Part shown: positions 1-6,898 of the stretch, piece after piece | How positions within the stretch are numbered: position 1 is the stretch's first letter | How the letters are laid out: every line of letters starts with the position of its first letter | The notes under the pieces: generated by a model | The model's database searches: none | What the model was told of the DNA's origin: nothing | Seen by the model: the letters and a program-made list of their open reading frames with translations, nothing else | NCBI GenBank assembly: GCA_029881015.1 | Contig: JAOUNK010000146.1 | Location: 1-8,086, forward strand | Reading direction: 5' to 3' | Length of the DNA stretch: 8,086 nucleotides | DNA from: Gammaproteobacteria bacterium | GTDB taxonomy: Bacteria; Pseudomonadota; Gammaproteobacteria; Steroidobacterales; Woeseiaceae | Translations under genes and position numbers: made by a program

Positions 1-1183
1 GTATTTTCATCCCCAGTATGCCGGTCAAATGCTCAAGCCCCCGCACCCGGTCGCTCGACTGGCCTATGCGCTCGCCCTGTACGTCAACCCGAATAACCAC
101 GCCCTGGACGGGGGCCGCGCGAGCTCGGCGATGGAGAAGGAATGCATCGCCGACCTGGGTCGAATGTTCGGCTGGGAACAACCCCTGGGTCATCTCGCCG
201 GTGGCGGCACGATGGCCAACCTCGAGGCGCTCTGGGTTGCCGGCCGCCTCAATCCAGGGAAACGCATCGTCGCGTCCGAGCAGGCGCACTACACGCACAG
301 TCGCATTTCCGAAGTCCTCGGCCTTCCGTTTGCCGGCATACCAGCCGATACGAAGGGCAGGATGGACGTCCCTGCCCTGGAGAAACGCCTCGCCGCGGGC
401 GATGTCGGTACGGTCGTCGTGACGCTCGGCACGACAGGCCTCGGCGCCCTCGACCCGCTCGCGGACATCCTGGCCCTGCGTGAGCAATACGAATTTCGCG
501 TACATGCCGACGCTGCCTACGGTGGCTATTTCGGCCTGGCCGCGGAACTCGGCACGGAACAGAAAAAGCAGCACGACCTGTTGTGCGAGGTCGACTCCAT
601 CGTCATCGATCCTCACAAGCACGGGCTGCAACCCTACGGGTGCGGCTGCATCCTGTTTCGTGACCCCTCGGTCGGCACGCTGTACAAACACGAATCGCCA
701 TACACGTACTTCAGCTCGGGTGACATGCACCTGGGGGAGATCACGCTCGAATGCTCGCGTGCGGGCGCATCCGCCGTTGCCTTGTGGGCAACCCACAAAC
801 TTCTGCCGCCGGTTCGGGGTGGAGAATTTGCCGCCGGTCTCGACGCCGGGCTGCGCGCAGCGCGCGCGCTTTGGCTCGAACTCCACAAGAGCAGCTCGTA
901 TACACCGCTCATGGAGCCTGAACTCGATATCGTCGTCTATGCCGTCAATGCCGGTACGACGAGTGAGACGTCACGCCGGGCGCGTGAGGTTTTCGACGCG
1001 GCGGCGAAAAGAGAACTGCACCTTGCACTCGTGGAGTTGCCGACCGGGATTTTCTCCGCGTATGCGCCGCACGTCACGCTCGATTCCGCAACCGTCACGT
1101 GTTTGCGCTCGGCACTGATGAAGCCCGAACACGAAGAATGGATCGAACGGATTACAGCGCTGCTCGAAGCGAGCGCACAATAG
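1..1183 (+). CDS. Group II PLP-dependent decarboxylase, 3' part (5' end outside window)
   Basis: Pyridoxal-phosphate amino-acid decarboxylase of the group II fold (glutamate/aspartate/tyrosine decarboxylase-like), presumably cytosolic. The frame is open from base 2, and the residues before the first ATG (base 29) read YFHPQYAGQ and run directly into MLKPPHPVAR. This is normal N-terminal family sequence, so the gene continues off the left edge and ATG 29 is internal. Counting from that Met, visible motifs are NPNNHALDGG (20-29), GGGTMANLEA for cofactor phosphate contact (58-67), the ring-stacking His in SEQAHYTHSR (H87), the pyridine-N Asp in HADAAYGG (D161), and the Schiff-base Lys in DPHKHGLQPYGCG (K197, AAG at 617-619). 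All catalytic positions are intact. About 385 of the usual roughly 450-plus residues are present. The substrate cannot be told from sequence. It converges on crcB, and the 3' ends overlap by 32 bases. Family is certain; the specific reaction is unknown. Confidence 0.93.
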   Translation, partial: YFHPQYAGQMLKPPHPVARLAYALALYVNPNNHALDGGRASSAMEKECIADLGRMFGWEQPLGHLAGGGTMANLEALWVAGRLNPGKRIVASEQAHYTHSRISEVLGLPFAGIPADTKGRMDVPALEKRLAAGDVGTVVVTLGTTGLGALDPLADILALREQYEFRVHADAAYGGYFGLAAELGTEQKKQHDLLCEVDSIVIDPHKHGLQPYGCGCILFRDPSVGTLYKHESPYTYFSSGDMHLGEITLECSRAGASAVALWATHKLLPPVRGGEFAAGLDAGLRAARALWLELHKSSSYTPLMEPELDIVVYAVNAGTTSETSRRAREVFDAAAKRELHLALVELPTGIFSAYAPHVTLDSATVTCLRSALMKPEHEEWIERITALLEASAQ

Positions 1184-1568
1184 CAAAGCCCAGGTAGAAG
1201 CAGGCGAAACCGCCGACGAGTGTCGAAAACAGGTAAGTGAACGAATAGAACAACTCGTTGCGCTGCAACATCGTGTTCAATTCCATCACCATGGTTGACA
1301 GCGTCGTGAAGCTGCCGCAGAAACCAATGGCAAAAAACAGGCGGTACTGGTCCGGAATAATCCCCGCGTCGTTGAACCAGGACGAATGCGCAATCAGGTG
1401 CGCGAGCATGCCCATGATCAGGCAGCCCACGAGGTTTGCCCCGAGCGTGCCCCAGGGGAAGGCAACATCGCGCTGCAAAAAGACGTTCAGCGAGAAACGC
1501 GCCATGGCCCCGAGCGCTCCGCCCACAGCCACGAACACGTAGGACCAGAATATCGGGTGCACGCTCAA
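1152..1568 (-). CDS. crcB: CrcB/FluC fluoride channel
   Basis: Small inner-membrane fluoride exporter of the CrcB/Fluc family; these proteins work as antiparallel dimers and lower cytoplasmic fluoride. The 138-residue length is normal and four hydrophobic helices are visible. Motifs present: GGALGAMARF (16-25), GTLGANLVG with the conserved pore Asn (N45), and GFCGSFTTLSTM (82-93), the helix-3 break that holds the central sodium and the Phe-box. The two Phe-box positions are Leu90 and Met93 instead of Phe in the usual FSTF, which is unusual. The chosen start is TTG at 1568, whose TTGA overlaps the TGA stop of the upstream gene; GGTGA at 1576-1580 is 7 bases before it. GTG at 1562 is an alternative two codons in. 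It is the last gene of the minus-strand run, and its TAA stop lies inside the convergent decarboxylase gene. No fluoride riboswitch is possible just upstream, as that DNA is coding. Confidence 0.93.
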   Translation of the reverse strand: MSVHPIFWSYVFVAVGGALGAMARFSLNVFLQRDVAFPWGTLGANLVGCLIMGMLAHLIAHSSWFNDAGIIPDQYRLFFAIGFCGSFTTLSTMVMELNTMLQRNELFYSFTYLFSTLVGGFACFYLGFAIVRSLRAAL

Positions 1569-2530
1569 GCCGCGTTCACCCGCGCCAGGGCGTCGCGATA
1601 CTCTTGTTCCAGGCGCAGCACGACATCCCTTGTCGCCGGGATATCGTGGATATTGCCAACGCCCTGCCCGGCACCCCAGATATCCTTCCAGGCTTTCGCA
1701 TCAGCCGCCGTGGCCTTGCCGAAATCCATGTCATCCTTGCTGCCCTCGGGCAGGTTGCCAGGGTCCATCCCCGCGCGCGCAATACTGCCGCCGAGATAAT
1801 TGCCCTTGACCCCGGTGAACAGCGATGAATTGACGATATCGCTGGCGGTACTTTCCAGGATCATTTCCTTGTAGTCAGGCACCGCGCGCGCTTCTTCCGT
1901 CGCGATGAAGCGGGTGCCGCTGTAGGCGAGATCCGCGCCCATCGCCCTGGCTGCGAGGATATCGTCACCGCGAGAAATGGCGCCCGACAGGATCACCGTG
2001 CAATCGAATTCCTTGCGCAACTCACCGATGAGCGCGAATGGACTCAACGTCCCGGCATGACCGCCAGCACCTGCACAGACGGCGATAATGCCGTCGACGC
2101 CCTGCGAAACCGCCTTGCGCGCATGCCGCAGATTGATGACATCGTGAAACACGAGGCCCCCGTACGAGTGCACCGCCTGCACGATGTCGCGCGGCGGACT
2201 CAGGCTCGTGATAATGATCGGCACCTGCTCCGCAACGCAGACCTCCATGTCGGCCTGCAACCGCGGGTTGCTCGGGTGCACAATCTGGTTGACGGCAAAC
2301 GGCGCGACCGGCTCATCCGGGTTTGCTTCGGCGTACGCGGCGAGGTCGTTCTTGATCTGCCGAATCCACTCCACCAGCACTTCCTGGGGCCGCGCATTAA
2401 GCGCCGGAAACGAACCGACAATGCCGGCCTTGCATTGTGCGGCCACGAGCTCGGGCCCCGAGACGATAAACATCGGTGCGCCGATCAGCGGCAGGCGTAA
2501 CTTGCCAGCGAGTAAAGGGGGTAAAACCAT
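1565..2530 (-). CDS. Nitronate monooxygenase-family FMN enzyme
   Basis: TIM-barrel flavoprotein of the nitronate monooxygenase (2-nitropropane dioxygenase) family, 321 residues, soluble, no signal peptide. Characterised members oxidise alkyl nitronates using FMN and oxygen; many paralogues act on other substrates or are uncharacterised. Visible motifs: LPLIGAPM near the N-terminus (13-20), CAGAGGHAGTLSPFALI (152-168) with the family catalytic-type His (H158, codon 2057-2059), and the FMN-phosphate regions SGAISRGDDI (182-191) and GADLAYSGTRF (198-208). The C-terminal FTGVKGNYLGGSI segment looks like a distinct subfamily, so nitronate activity is only a family-level guess. The ATG start directly follows the TAA of the thioesterase gene (TAAATG), and GGAG at 2537-2540 sits 6 bases upstream. 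Its stop overlaps the crcB start. Coupling to a thioesterase might suggest acyl-CoA chemistry, but that is speculation. Confidence 0.88.
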   Translation of the reverse strand: MVLPPLLAGKLRLPLIGAPMFIVSGPELVAAQCKAGIVGSFPALNARPQEVLVEWIRQIKNDLAAYAEANPDEPVAPFAVNQIVHPSNPRLQADMEVCVAEQVPIIITSLSPPRDIVQAVHSYGGLVFHDVINLRHARKAVSQGVDGIIAVCAGAGGHAGTLSPFALIGELRKEFDCTVILSGAISRGDDILAARAMGADLAYSGTRFIATEEARAVPDYKEMILESTASDIVNSSLFTGVKGNYLGGSIARAGMDPGNLPEGSKDDMDFGKATAADAKAWKDIWGAGQGVGNIHDIPATRDVVLRLEQEYRDALARVNAA

Positions 2531-2935
2531 TTATTGCTCCACGATAAAACTGGCCGTGCACTCGGCGACCAGCTCATTATCGGATTTCCGCCGCGCTTCG
2601 CCACGGATGATCATGAGACGACCCTTGCGTCTTTCGGTCCATCCCCGAAGGAGAACCGTCTGTCCCTCTCGAAGCGGTAGCCGGTAGCGTATTTCACACC
2701 GTCCGGTATGCGCCTTGAGACCCTGCCGATACGGAATGTTGCCCGTAACGTCATCCAGGGCTGAATAGATGATGCCACCATGCACGGTGTCTTCCCAGCT
2801 CAGGTGGTTTTCATTCGGCGTGAATTCAGCCGTGCAGGTATCTCCGTCGGCGTGATACGTGATGTGCAGGCCGATCGGGTTGTCCTTGCCACAGGCAAAG
2901 CACATACGCTCCGATGCATCTGGCTTGACCGCCAA
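2531..2935 (-). CDS. PaaI-like hotdog-fold thioesterase
   Basis: Single hotdog-domain protein, 134 residues, resembling the PaaI/YigI group of acyl-CoA thioesterases; cytosolic. The sequence shows CFACGKDNPIGLH (12-24), the N-terminal signature of one subfamily with a CxxCG pair, then the core motif VHGGIIYSALDDV (51-63), where HGG and the following Asp are the usual active-site features, and the beta strands REGQTVLLRGWTERRKGR (89-106). The acyl substrate cannot be predicted. The start is uncertain. TTG at 2935 lies 4 bases after the ccmI stop but has no clear Shine-Dalgarno site. ATG at 2905 (Met11, just before CFACG) has GGAG only 3 bases upstream. No ATG exists further upstream before an in-frame stop at 2963-2965. 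The longer form is given. Downstream it abuts the flavoenzyme gene with no gap. Confidence 0.87.
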   Translation of the reverse strand: MAVKPDASERMCFACGKDNPIGLHITYHADGDTCTAEFTPNENHLSWEDTVHGGIIYSALDDVTGNIPYRQGLKAHTGRCEIRYRLPLREGQTVLLRGWTERRKGRLMIIRGEARRKSDNELVAECTASFIVEQ

Positions 2936-2939
2936 CGTG

Positions 2940-3983
2940 TCAGGGGACTTGCTGACTGATCGTCAGGGACACCGAGTTATTCTGCGCAGGTCGCACGATC
3001 ATCGAGCCAAACCAGTCTCCCGACGCCGCCGCGGGACTGCCGGACAACGAGACGCGCGCCAGCAATTCAATTTCCGGGAACGCCGACAAATTTCGTCCTG
3101 CCACCATCGACTGGGCATCGCTCAGGGAAACCAGCATGGGTAACTCGCTCAGGCGGTGACGCGAAACAGCAATCGGTGGCGACGGTGCGGCCGGGTCGCG
3201 CGCGATAACAAAGACGTTCGCGTCTGTCGTAATCGCCGCCAGGGCTTCTGCAGACAGTGAGACGGTCGCCGAAATAACGGCATCATCCGGCACGGACTCG
3301 GTTGTCGCTGCTGCCGCCTGTGGCGTCGCGGGTTGTGCCGGCACCGGTTCCCCTCGCCACTCGGCGAGGCGCTGCTCCAGGATACCGCGGATATTATCCG
3401 GCGGATTCAATCCCAGGAGGATCTCCCAGCGGGCAGCGGCCGTCTCGGTGTCGCCACGATTGGCGGCTGCAAAACCCGAGTAGAACAAGGCGGCGGGATT
3501 GTTGGGGTCGAGCGCCAGTGCATTGTCCAACAGCGTCTCCGGCCGGCCCTCGATGGCGGTGCCGTCGCGGTTCAGCAAAGCCACAGCCAGGTCGACAAGG
3601 GTTTGCGCATCCTTGCCCTCTTCCAACTGCATCGTGCGTTCATAGGTCTCGACCGCGCCGATGAAGTCCTGCATGGCCATCTGCGTCCGGCCAAGCATCT
3701 TCCAGCCCGCGATGTCCTCCGGATTGGCTTCGAGGCGCTGCCGCAGAGAGGCAATGGCTTCGTCCATGCCCGGAAGTTCGGCATCGCTGCCGGCGGCGCC
3801 GCTGCGGCCCGACGGTACACCCGGGCTGCCGATCTGGTCGTACATGATTGCCGACAGCGCGACAACAAAGACGACGACCGTCGCCACACCCGGCGTGAGA
3901 CGGTGTGATTCACGATACAACGGCCACGCCGCAAACGCGACGGCCAACAGGCAGAGTACGATAAGAATGGTCCAGAAGGTCAC
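2940..3983 (-). CDS. ccmI: CcmI, apocytochrome c chaperone of the haem lyase complex
   Basis: Inner-membrane protein that binds apocytochrome c and presents it to the CcmF-CcmH haem ligation machinery. The N-terminus MTFWTILIVLCLLA is the classical CcmI start. Two membrane helices follow (about 1-23 and 30-48), then a linker rich in Gly, Ser and Ala (50-72), a TPR domain (about 75-195, with repeats such as GWKMLGRTQMAMQDFIGAVE and the LDPNNPAALFYSG unit), an Ala/Pro/Gln-rich linker (about 212-230), and a C-terminal periplasmic domain (236-347, with VFVIARDPA and LPMLVSLSDAQSM). Start: GTG at 3983 is chosen because GAGGGG (3991-3996) lies 7 bases upstream and it begins one base after the ccmH stop. 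The frame is open further, to a TTG at 4016, but that adds 11 atypical residues (MTTTSRKRGNS) inside ccmH. Separate from ccmH, unlike the fused E. coli CcmH. Confidence 0.92.
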   Translation of the reverse strand: MTFWTILIVLCLLAVAFAAWPLYRESHRLTPGVATVVVFVVALSAIMYDQIGSPGVPSGRSGAAGSDAELPGMDEAIASLRQRLEANPEDIAGWKMLGRTQMAMQDFIGAVETYERTMQLEEGKDAQTLVDLAVALLNRDGTAIEGRPETLLDNALALDPNNPAALFYSGFAAANRGDTETAAARWEILLGLNPPDNIRGILEQRLAEWRGEPVPAQPATPQAAAATTESVPDDAVISATVSLSAEALAAITTDANVFVIARDPAAPSPPIAVSRHRLSELPMLVSLSDAQSMVAGRNLSAFPEIELLARVSLSGSPAAASGDWFGSMIVRPAQNNSVSLTISQQVP

Positions 3984-3984
3984 G

Positions 3985-4410
3985 CTATTGCCCCTCTTGC
4001 GTGATGTCGTCGTCAATCGGCAACGACATCCGGTGTTTCACAACGCGCGCAAGCGCATACCCGCCGAGCAGCACAAGCAGGAACGGAAAAATCCATAACA
4101 GGAGCGTCTTGCCGGTGGTCCGCGGCCGATACAGGGCGAACTCGCCGTACCGGACGACGAGGAATTCGGCGATCTGCTCGTCGGTCTGCCCTTCGTCAAT
4201 CATGCGCGCAATCTCGCGGCGCAGGTCTGCGGCGAGCGTTACGTTCGAGTCCTTGATGCTCTGGTTCTGGCATTGCAGGCAACGGACTTCGGAGATGAGC
4301 TTTTCGTAGCGTGCCTGTAATTCCGGGTCATCGAAGCGCTTGCCCTCATCGATGGCAAAGGCCGATGACACGAGTAGTGTTGCTGCAACCAGTGCGAAGA
4401 GACGTTTCAT
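3985..4410 (-). CDS. ccmH: CcmH, thiol oxidoreductase subunit of the haem lyase complex
   Basis: Membrane-anchored periplasmic protein that reduces or holds the cysteines of the apocytochrome c CXXCH motif during haem attachment, in concert with CcmG and CcmF. The 141-residue length fits the short, unfused form (Pseudomonas/Rhodobacter type). A signal peptide is visible (1-19, ending SAFA). The RCxxC redox motif is RCLQCQNQSIKDSN with C44 and C47, followed by the conserved helical bundle (LAADLRREIARMIDEGQTDEQI, positions 59-80, and VVRYGEFALYRP, 85-96), then a membrane helix (about 102-122) and a short cytosolic tail. The residue before the motif is Val where Leu is usual, a mild change. The ATG start overlaps the ccmG stop as ATGA, with only a weak G-rich Shine-Dalgarno upstream, so translation is probably coupled. 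The TAG stop is one base from the ccmI GTG. Confidence 0.95.
   Translation of the reverse strand: MKRLFALVAATLLVSSAFAIDEGKRFDDPELQARYEKLISEVRCLQCQNQSIKDSNVTLAADLRREIARMIDEGQTDEQIAEFLVVRYGEFALYRPRTTGKTLLLWIFPFLLVLLGGYALARVVKHRMSLPIDDDITQEGQ
3991..3996 (-). promoter_or_regulatory. Ribosome binding site for ccmI
   Basis: The minus strand reads GAGGGG here, 7 bases before the GTG at 3983, inside the last codons of ccmH. It decides the ccmI start in favour of GTG 3983 over the longer TTG 4016 option. Confidence 0.7.
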
Positions 4411-4940
4411 TTCGCCGGACCCCCACTGTTGATGCGCGACTCGAATTCACGCTGCCAGATCACCCGGTCGAGCGGACCCAGGTGCTTGTAAATTACCGTG
4501 CCCTGGGGATCGACCAGGAAGGTTTCGGGTGCGCCATACACACCCCAGTCGATACCGACGCGGCCATCCTCGTCGTAGGCGGATGCGAGGTACGGGTCGC
4601 CGAGATCGTCGAGCCAGCGCATGGCCTCGAGGCGCGAGTCACGCCAGTTGATGCCGTAAATCGGGATCGCTTTCTGCGCCGCCAGCTCGAGCAGGAACGG
4701 GTGCTCGGCGCGGCACATGACGCACCAGGTTGCCCACACGTTGACGAGCGCGTAGTCGCCCGCCATCGTCGCGGTGCCGATGGTGACCTCCGGGTTCTTT
4801 AGCGTCGGCAGCTCGAACTGCGGCGCCGGTTTGCCAATGAACGGTGACGGCAGCGCCCGTGGGTCGCCGTGTTTCAGCCCCATCACGAGGAATACCAGCA
4901 GTGCCGCTACCGCGACAAGTGGCCAGACAAAGCGATTCAT
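4407..4940 (-). CDS. ccmG: CcmG (DsbE), membrane-anchored periplasmic thioredoxin
   Basis: Thioredoxin-fold reductase tethered to the inner membrane. It takes electrons from the DsbD/CcdA route and reduces apocytochrome c or CcmH thiols. 177 residues, typical length. An uncleaved N-terminal anchor is visible (about 4-22), then the thioredoxin domain: FIGKPAPQFELP (34-45), the active site ATWCVMCRAEH with C73 and C76, the family-specific YGINWRD (95-101), and the cis-Pro loop GVYGAPETFLVD (P138) that marks the CcmG/TlpA-like group. The two residues between the cysteines are Val-Met, whereas E. coli CcmG has Pro-Thr. The ATG start overlaps the ccmF stop as ATGA and is preceded by a perfect GGAGG (4948-4952) 7 bases upstream, inside the ccmF 3' end. 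Confidence 0.96.
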   Translation of the reverse strand: MNRFVWPLVAVAALLVFLVMGLKHGDPRALPSPFIGKPAPQFELPTLKNPEVTIGTATMAGDYALVNVWATWCVMCRAEHPFLLELAAQKAIPIYGINWRDSRLEAMRWLDDLGDPYLASAYDEDGRVGIDWGVYGAPETFLVDPQGTVIYKHLGPLDRVIWQREFESRINSGGPAK

Positions 4941-6898
4941 GCCGCAGCCTCCGCCGCCCTGGTCCTCGCCTCAGACTCACGACCGCTGCGCCGGTAGCGG
5001 CGGTCGCTGATCGCGATCAAACCACCCAGCGCCATGACCAGTGCCCCTAACCAGATAAAGCGAATCAGCGGCTTGTACTGCACCCGGACACTCCAGGCAT
5101 TCTGGCCGAGCTGGTCACCCAGCGCCACGAACAGGTCCTTGTCCAGGCCGGCGCGAATGCCGGCTTCGGTCATCCAGCTCTTTTGCACGAGGTACTGACG
5201 TTTCTGGGGCCGAATCGTATCGACGAACTCGCCGTCACGGCGAATCTCGATCTCGGCTTCGATCGCCGAGAAGTTCGGTCCGCGCACATTGCTGAGTCCG
5301 ACCATGTGGAATTCAAAACCACCAACCTCGATGGATTCACCCGGCTGCAGCGCCTGGTCCGATTCGATGCCGAAGGCCGACACGACCGTGACGCCAATGA
5401 CGAACAAGCCCATGCCGAGATGCGCCACGGACATGCCGAGCGCCGAACGCGGAATGCCCGCGGTCCCTTTTTCGCGCAGCAGCGAACGTACCGGCTGGAT
5501 CAGCGACGAGATGACAATCCAGGCGGCCGCGGAACAGCCGACGACCAGGAGGACGCTGATGCGGCCATAAATAAACAGCGGAATGACGACGCCCAGTACC
5601 AGGGAAACGATCGCCGGTATCCGTAACAGCCGCCACCACGATGCCGTCTTCTGCGTGCGCCATGCCGTGTGCATGCCCATGCCGAGCAATACGATCAATG
5701 GCAGCGTGGGCACGAGGAACGCGATGTTAAACCACGGCGGACCGATCGAAATCTTGCCACCGGTCATCATCTCGACCACCAGCGGCGCGAGCGTCCCGAT
5801 GAGAACGAGGGCCGCTGCCACGACCAGCAGGACGTTGTTCAGCAACAGGAAGGTCTCGCGGGACAGCAGGCCGAAACCGGCGTCCGAATCGAGAGACGGT
5901 GCGCGCCAGGCGTAAAGGACGAGTGCGCCGATCACGACGACCGCGAGGAACGTAAGAATAAAGAAGCCGCGCGTCGGATCCGTGGCAAATGCATGGACCG
6001 AAACGATGATGCCCGAACGCACGAGGAAGGTACCCAGCAGGCTCAGGGAAAATGCCGAGATCGCAAGCAGCAACGTCCAGCTCTTGAACAAGCCGCGCTT
6101 CTCGGTCACGGCGAGCGAATGGATCAGGGCCGTGCCGATGAGCCAGGGCATGAACGATGCGTTCTCTACCGCATCCCAGAACCACCAGCCGCCCCAACCC
6201 AGCTCGTAGTAGGCCCACCAGCTGCCGAGTGCGATACCGAGCGTAAGAAACAGCCACGCGACCGTCGTCCAGGGACGCGTCCAGCGCGCCCATTTCTGGT
6301 CGAGGTCGCCGCTGATCATCGCGGCGATGGCAAACGCAAAGGCAACCGAGAAACCGACGTAGCCGATGTACAGCAGCGGCGGATGTATCGCGAGACCCGG
6401 GTCCTGCAACAACGGATTGAGGTCGCCGCCGTCGGCGGCCGCCGGTATCAGCCGATCGAAGGGATTCGACGTCAACAGCGCGAACAGCAGGAAGCCCACC
6501 GACAGGAAGCCGAGCACACCAATCACCCGCGCCGAGTACGCGTCCGGCAAATCGGCATTGAAATAGGCCACCGCGATGGTCCAGGCCGCCAGCACCAGGA
6601 TCCACAACAGGAGCGAACCCTCATGGGCGCCCCATACGGCCGAGACCTTGTACAAGGTCGGCAAGGCAAGCTGCGAGTGATTCGCGACATACAGCACCGA
6701 GAAGTCGTCCGTCAGGAACGCGTACGTCAGGCAGGCGAACGCGATGGCAACGAACACGAAGTGCCCGGTCGCTGCCGTACGTCCCACGCCCATCATGGCT
6801 GTATTGCCACGATGTGCACCGACAAGGGGGAGTACGGTCTGGCAGACCGCCAGCGCCAGGGCCAGTATCAGGGCAAATTGCCCAATTTCAGGAATCAC
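4937..6898 (-). CDS. ccmF: CcmF, haem lyase integral membrane subunit
   Basis: Large polytopic inner-membrane protein of the haem handling superfamily. It accepts haem from holo-CcmE and, with CcmH and CcmI, ligates it to apocytochromes c. 653 residues, full family length, with many hydrophobic helices and a periplasmic domain near the C-terminus (about 511-610). All four His positions equivalent to the E. coli haem ligands are present: H172 (LAIHPPLLY), H260 (TALIHSLAV), H302 (SVHAFATD) and H493 (SVAHLGMG). The WWD motif WGGWWFWDAVENASFMPWL spans 235-253, with Ala243 where E. coli has Pro. N-terminal VWGAHEGSLLLW (88-99) is also typical. The start is GTG at 6898 (MIPEIGQFALIL, classical CcmF), overlapping ccmE by 11 bases, with GGAG at 6909-6912 at a longish 10-base spacing. 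The stop overlaps the ccmG start. Confidence 0.97.
   Translation of the reverse strand: MIPEIGQFALILALALAVCQTVLPLVGAHRGNTAMMGVGRTAATGHFVFVAIAFACLTYAFLTDDFSVLYVANHSQLALPTLYKVSAVWGAHEGSLLLWILVLAAWTIAVAYFNADLPDAYSARVIGVLGFLSVGFLLFALLTSNPFDRLIPAAADGGDLNPLLQDPGLAIHPPLLYIGYVGFSVAFAFAIAAMISGDLDQKWARWTRPWTTVAWLFLTLGIALGSWWAYYELGWGGWWFWDAVENASFMPWLIGTALIHSLAVTEKRGLFKSWTLLLAISAFSLSLLGTFLVRSGIIVSVHAFATDPTRGFFILTFLAVVVIGALVLYAWRAPSLDSDAGFGLLSRETFLLLNNVLLVVAAALVLIGTLAPLVVEMMTGGKISIGPPWFNIAFLVPTLPLIVLLGMGMHTAWRTQKTASWWRLLRIPAIVSLVLGVVIPLFIYGRISVLLVVGCSAAAWIVISSLIQPVRSLLREKGTAGIPRSALGMSVAHLGMGLFVIGVTVVSAFGIESDQALQPGESIEVGGFEFHMVGLSNVRGPNFSAIEAEIEIRRDGEFVDTIRPQKRQYLVQKSWMTEAGIRAGLDKDLFVALGDQLGQNAWSVRVQYKPLIRFIWLGALVMALGGLIAISDRRYRRSGRESEARTRAAEAAA
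4948..4952 (-). promoter_or_regulatory. Ribosome binding site for ccmG
   Basis: The minus strand reads GGAGG, 7 bases before the ccmG ATG, embedded in the Ala-rich 3' end of ccmF. It is the strongest Shine-Dalgarno match among the junctions inside the operon. Confidence 0.65.

Noticed and set aside
1157..1176. Inverted repeat as a rho-independent terminator between the convergent genes
   Set aside because: The stem is only about 5 base pairs with a 10-base loop, and neither strand has a T-run after it. It also codes for both proteins.
1565..1600. Fluoride riboswitch (crcB motif) upstream of crcB
   Set aside because: The DNA before crcB is the 3' coding end of the flavoenzyme gene and the genes overlap. 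I see no pseudoknot-like aptamer there.
3780..3830. GC-rich Gly/Ser/Ala segment in ccmI as a possible repeat or recombination site
   Set aside because: It is the low-complexity linker between the second membrane helix and the TPR domain, usual in CcmI. No true repeat unit is visible.
3333..3908. 191-codon plus-strand open frame opposite ccmI
   Set aside because: No recognisable motif or Shine-Dalgarno support. The opposite strand encodes a clear CcmI with TPR repeats.
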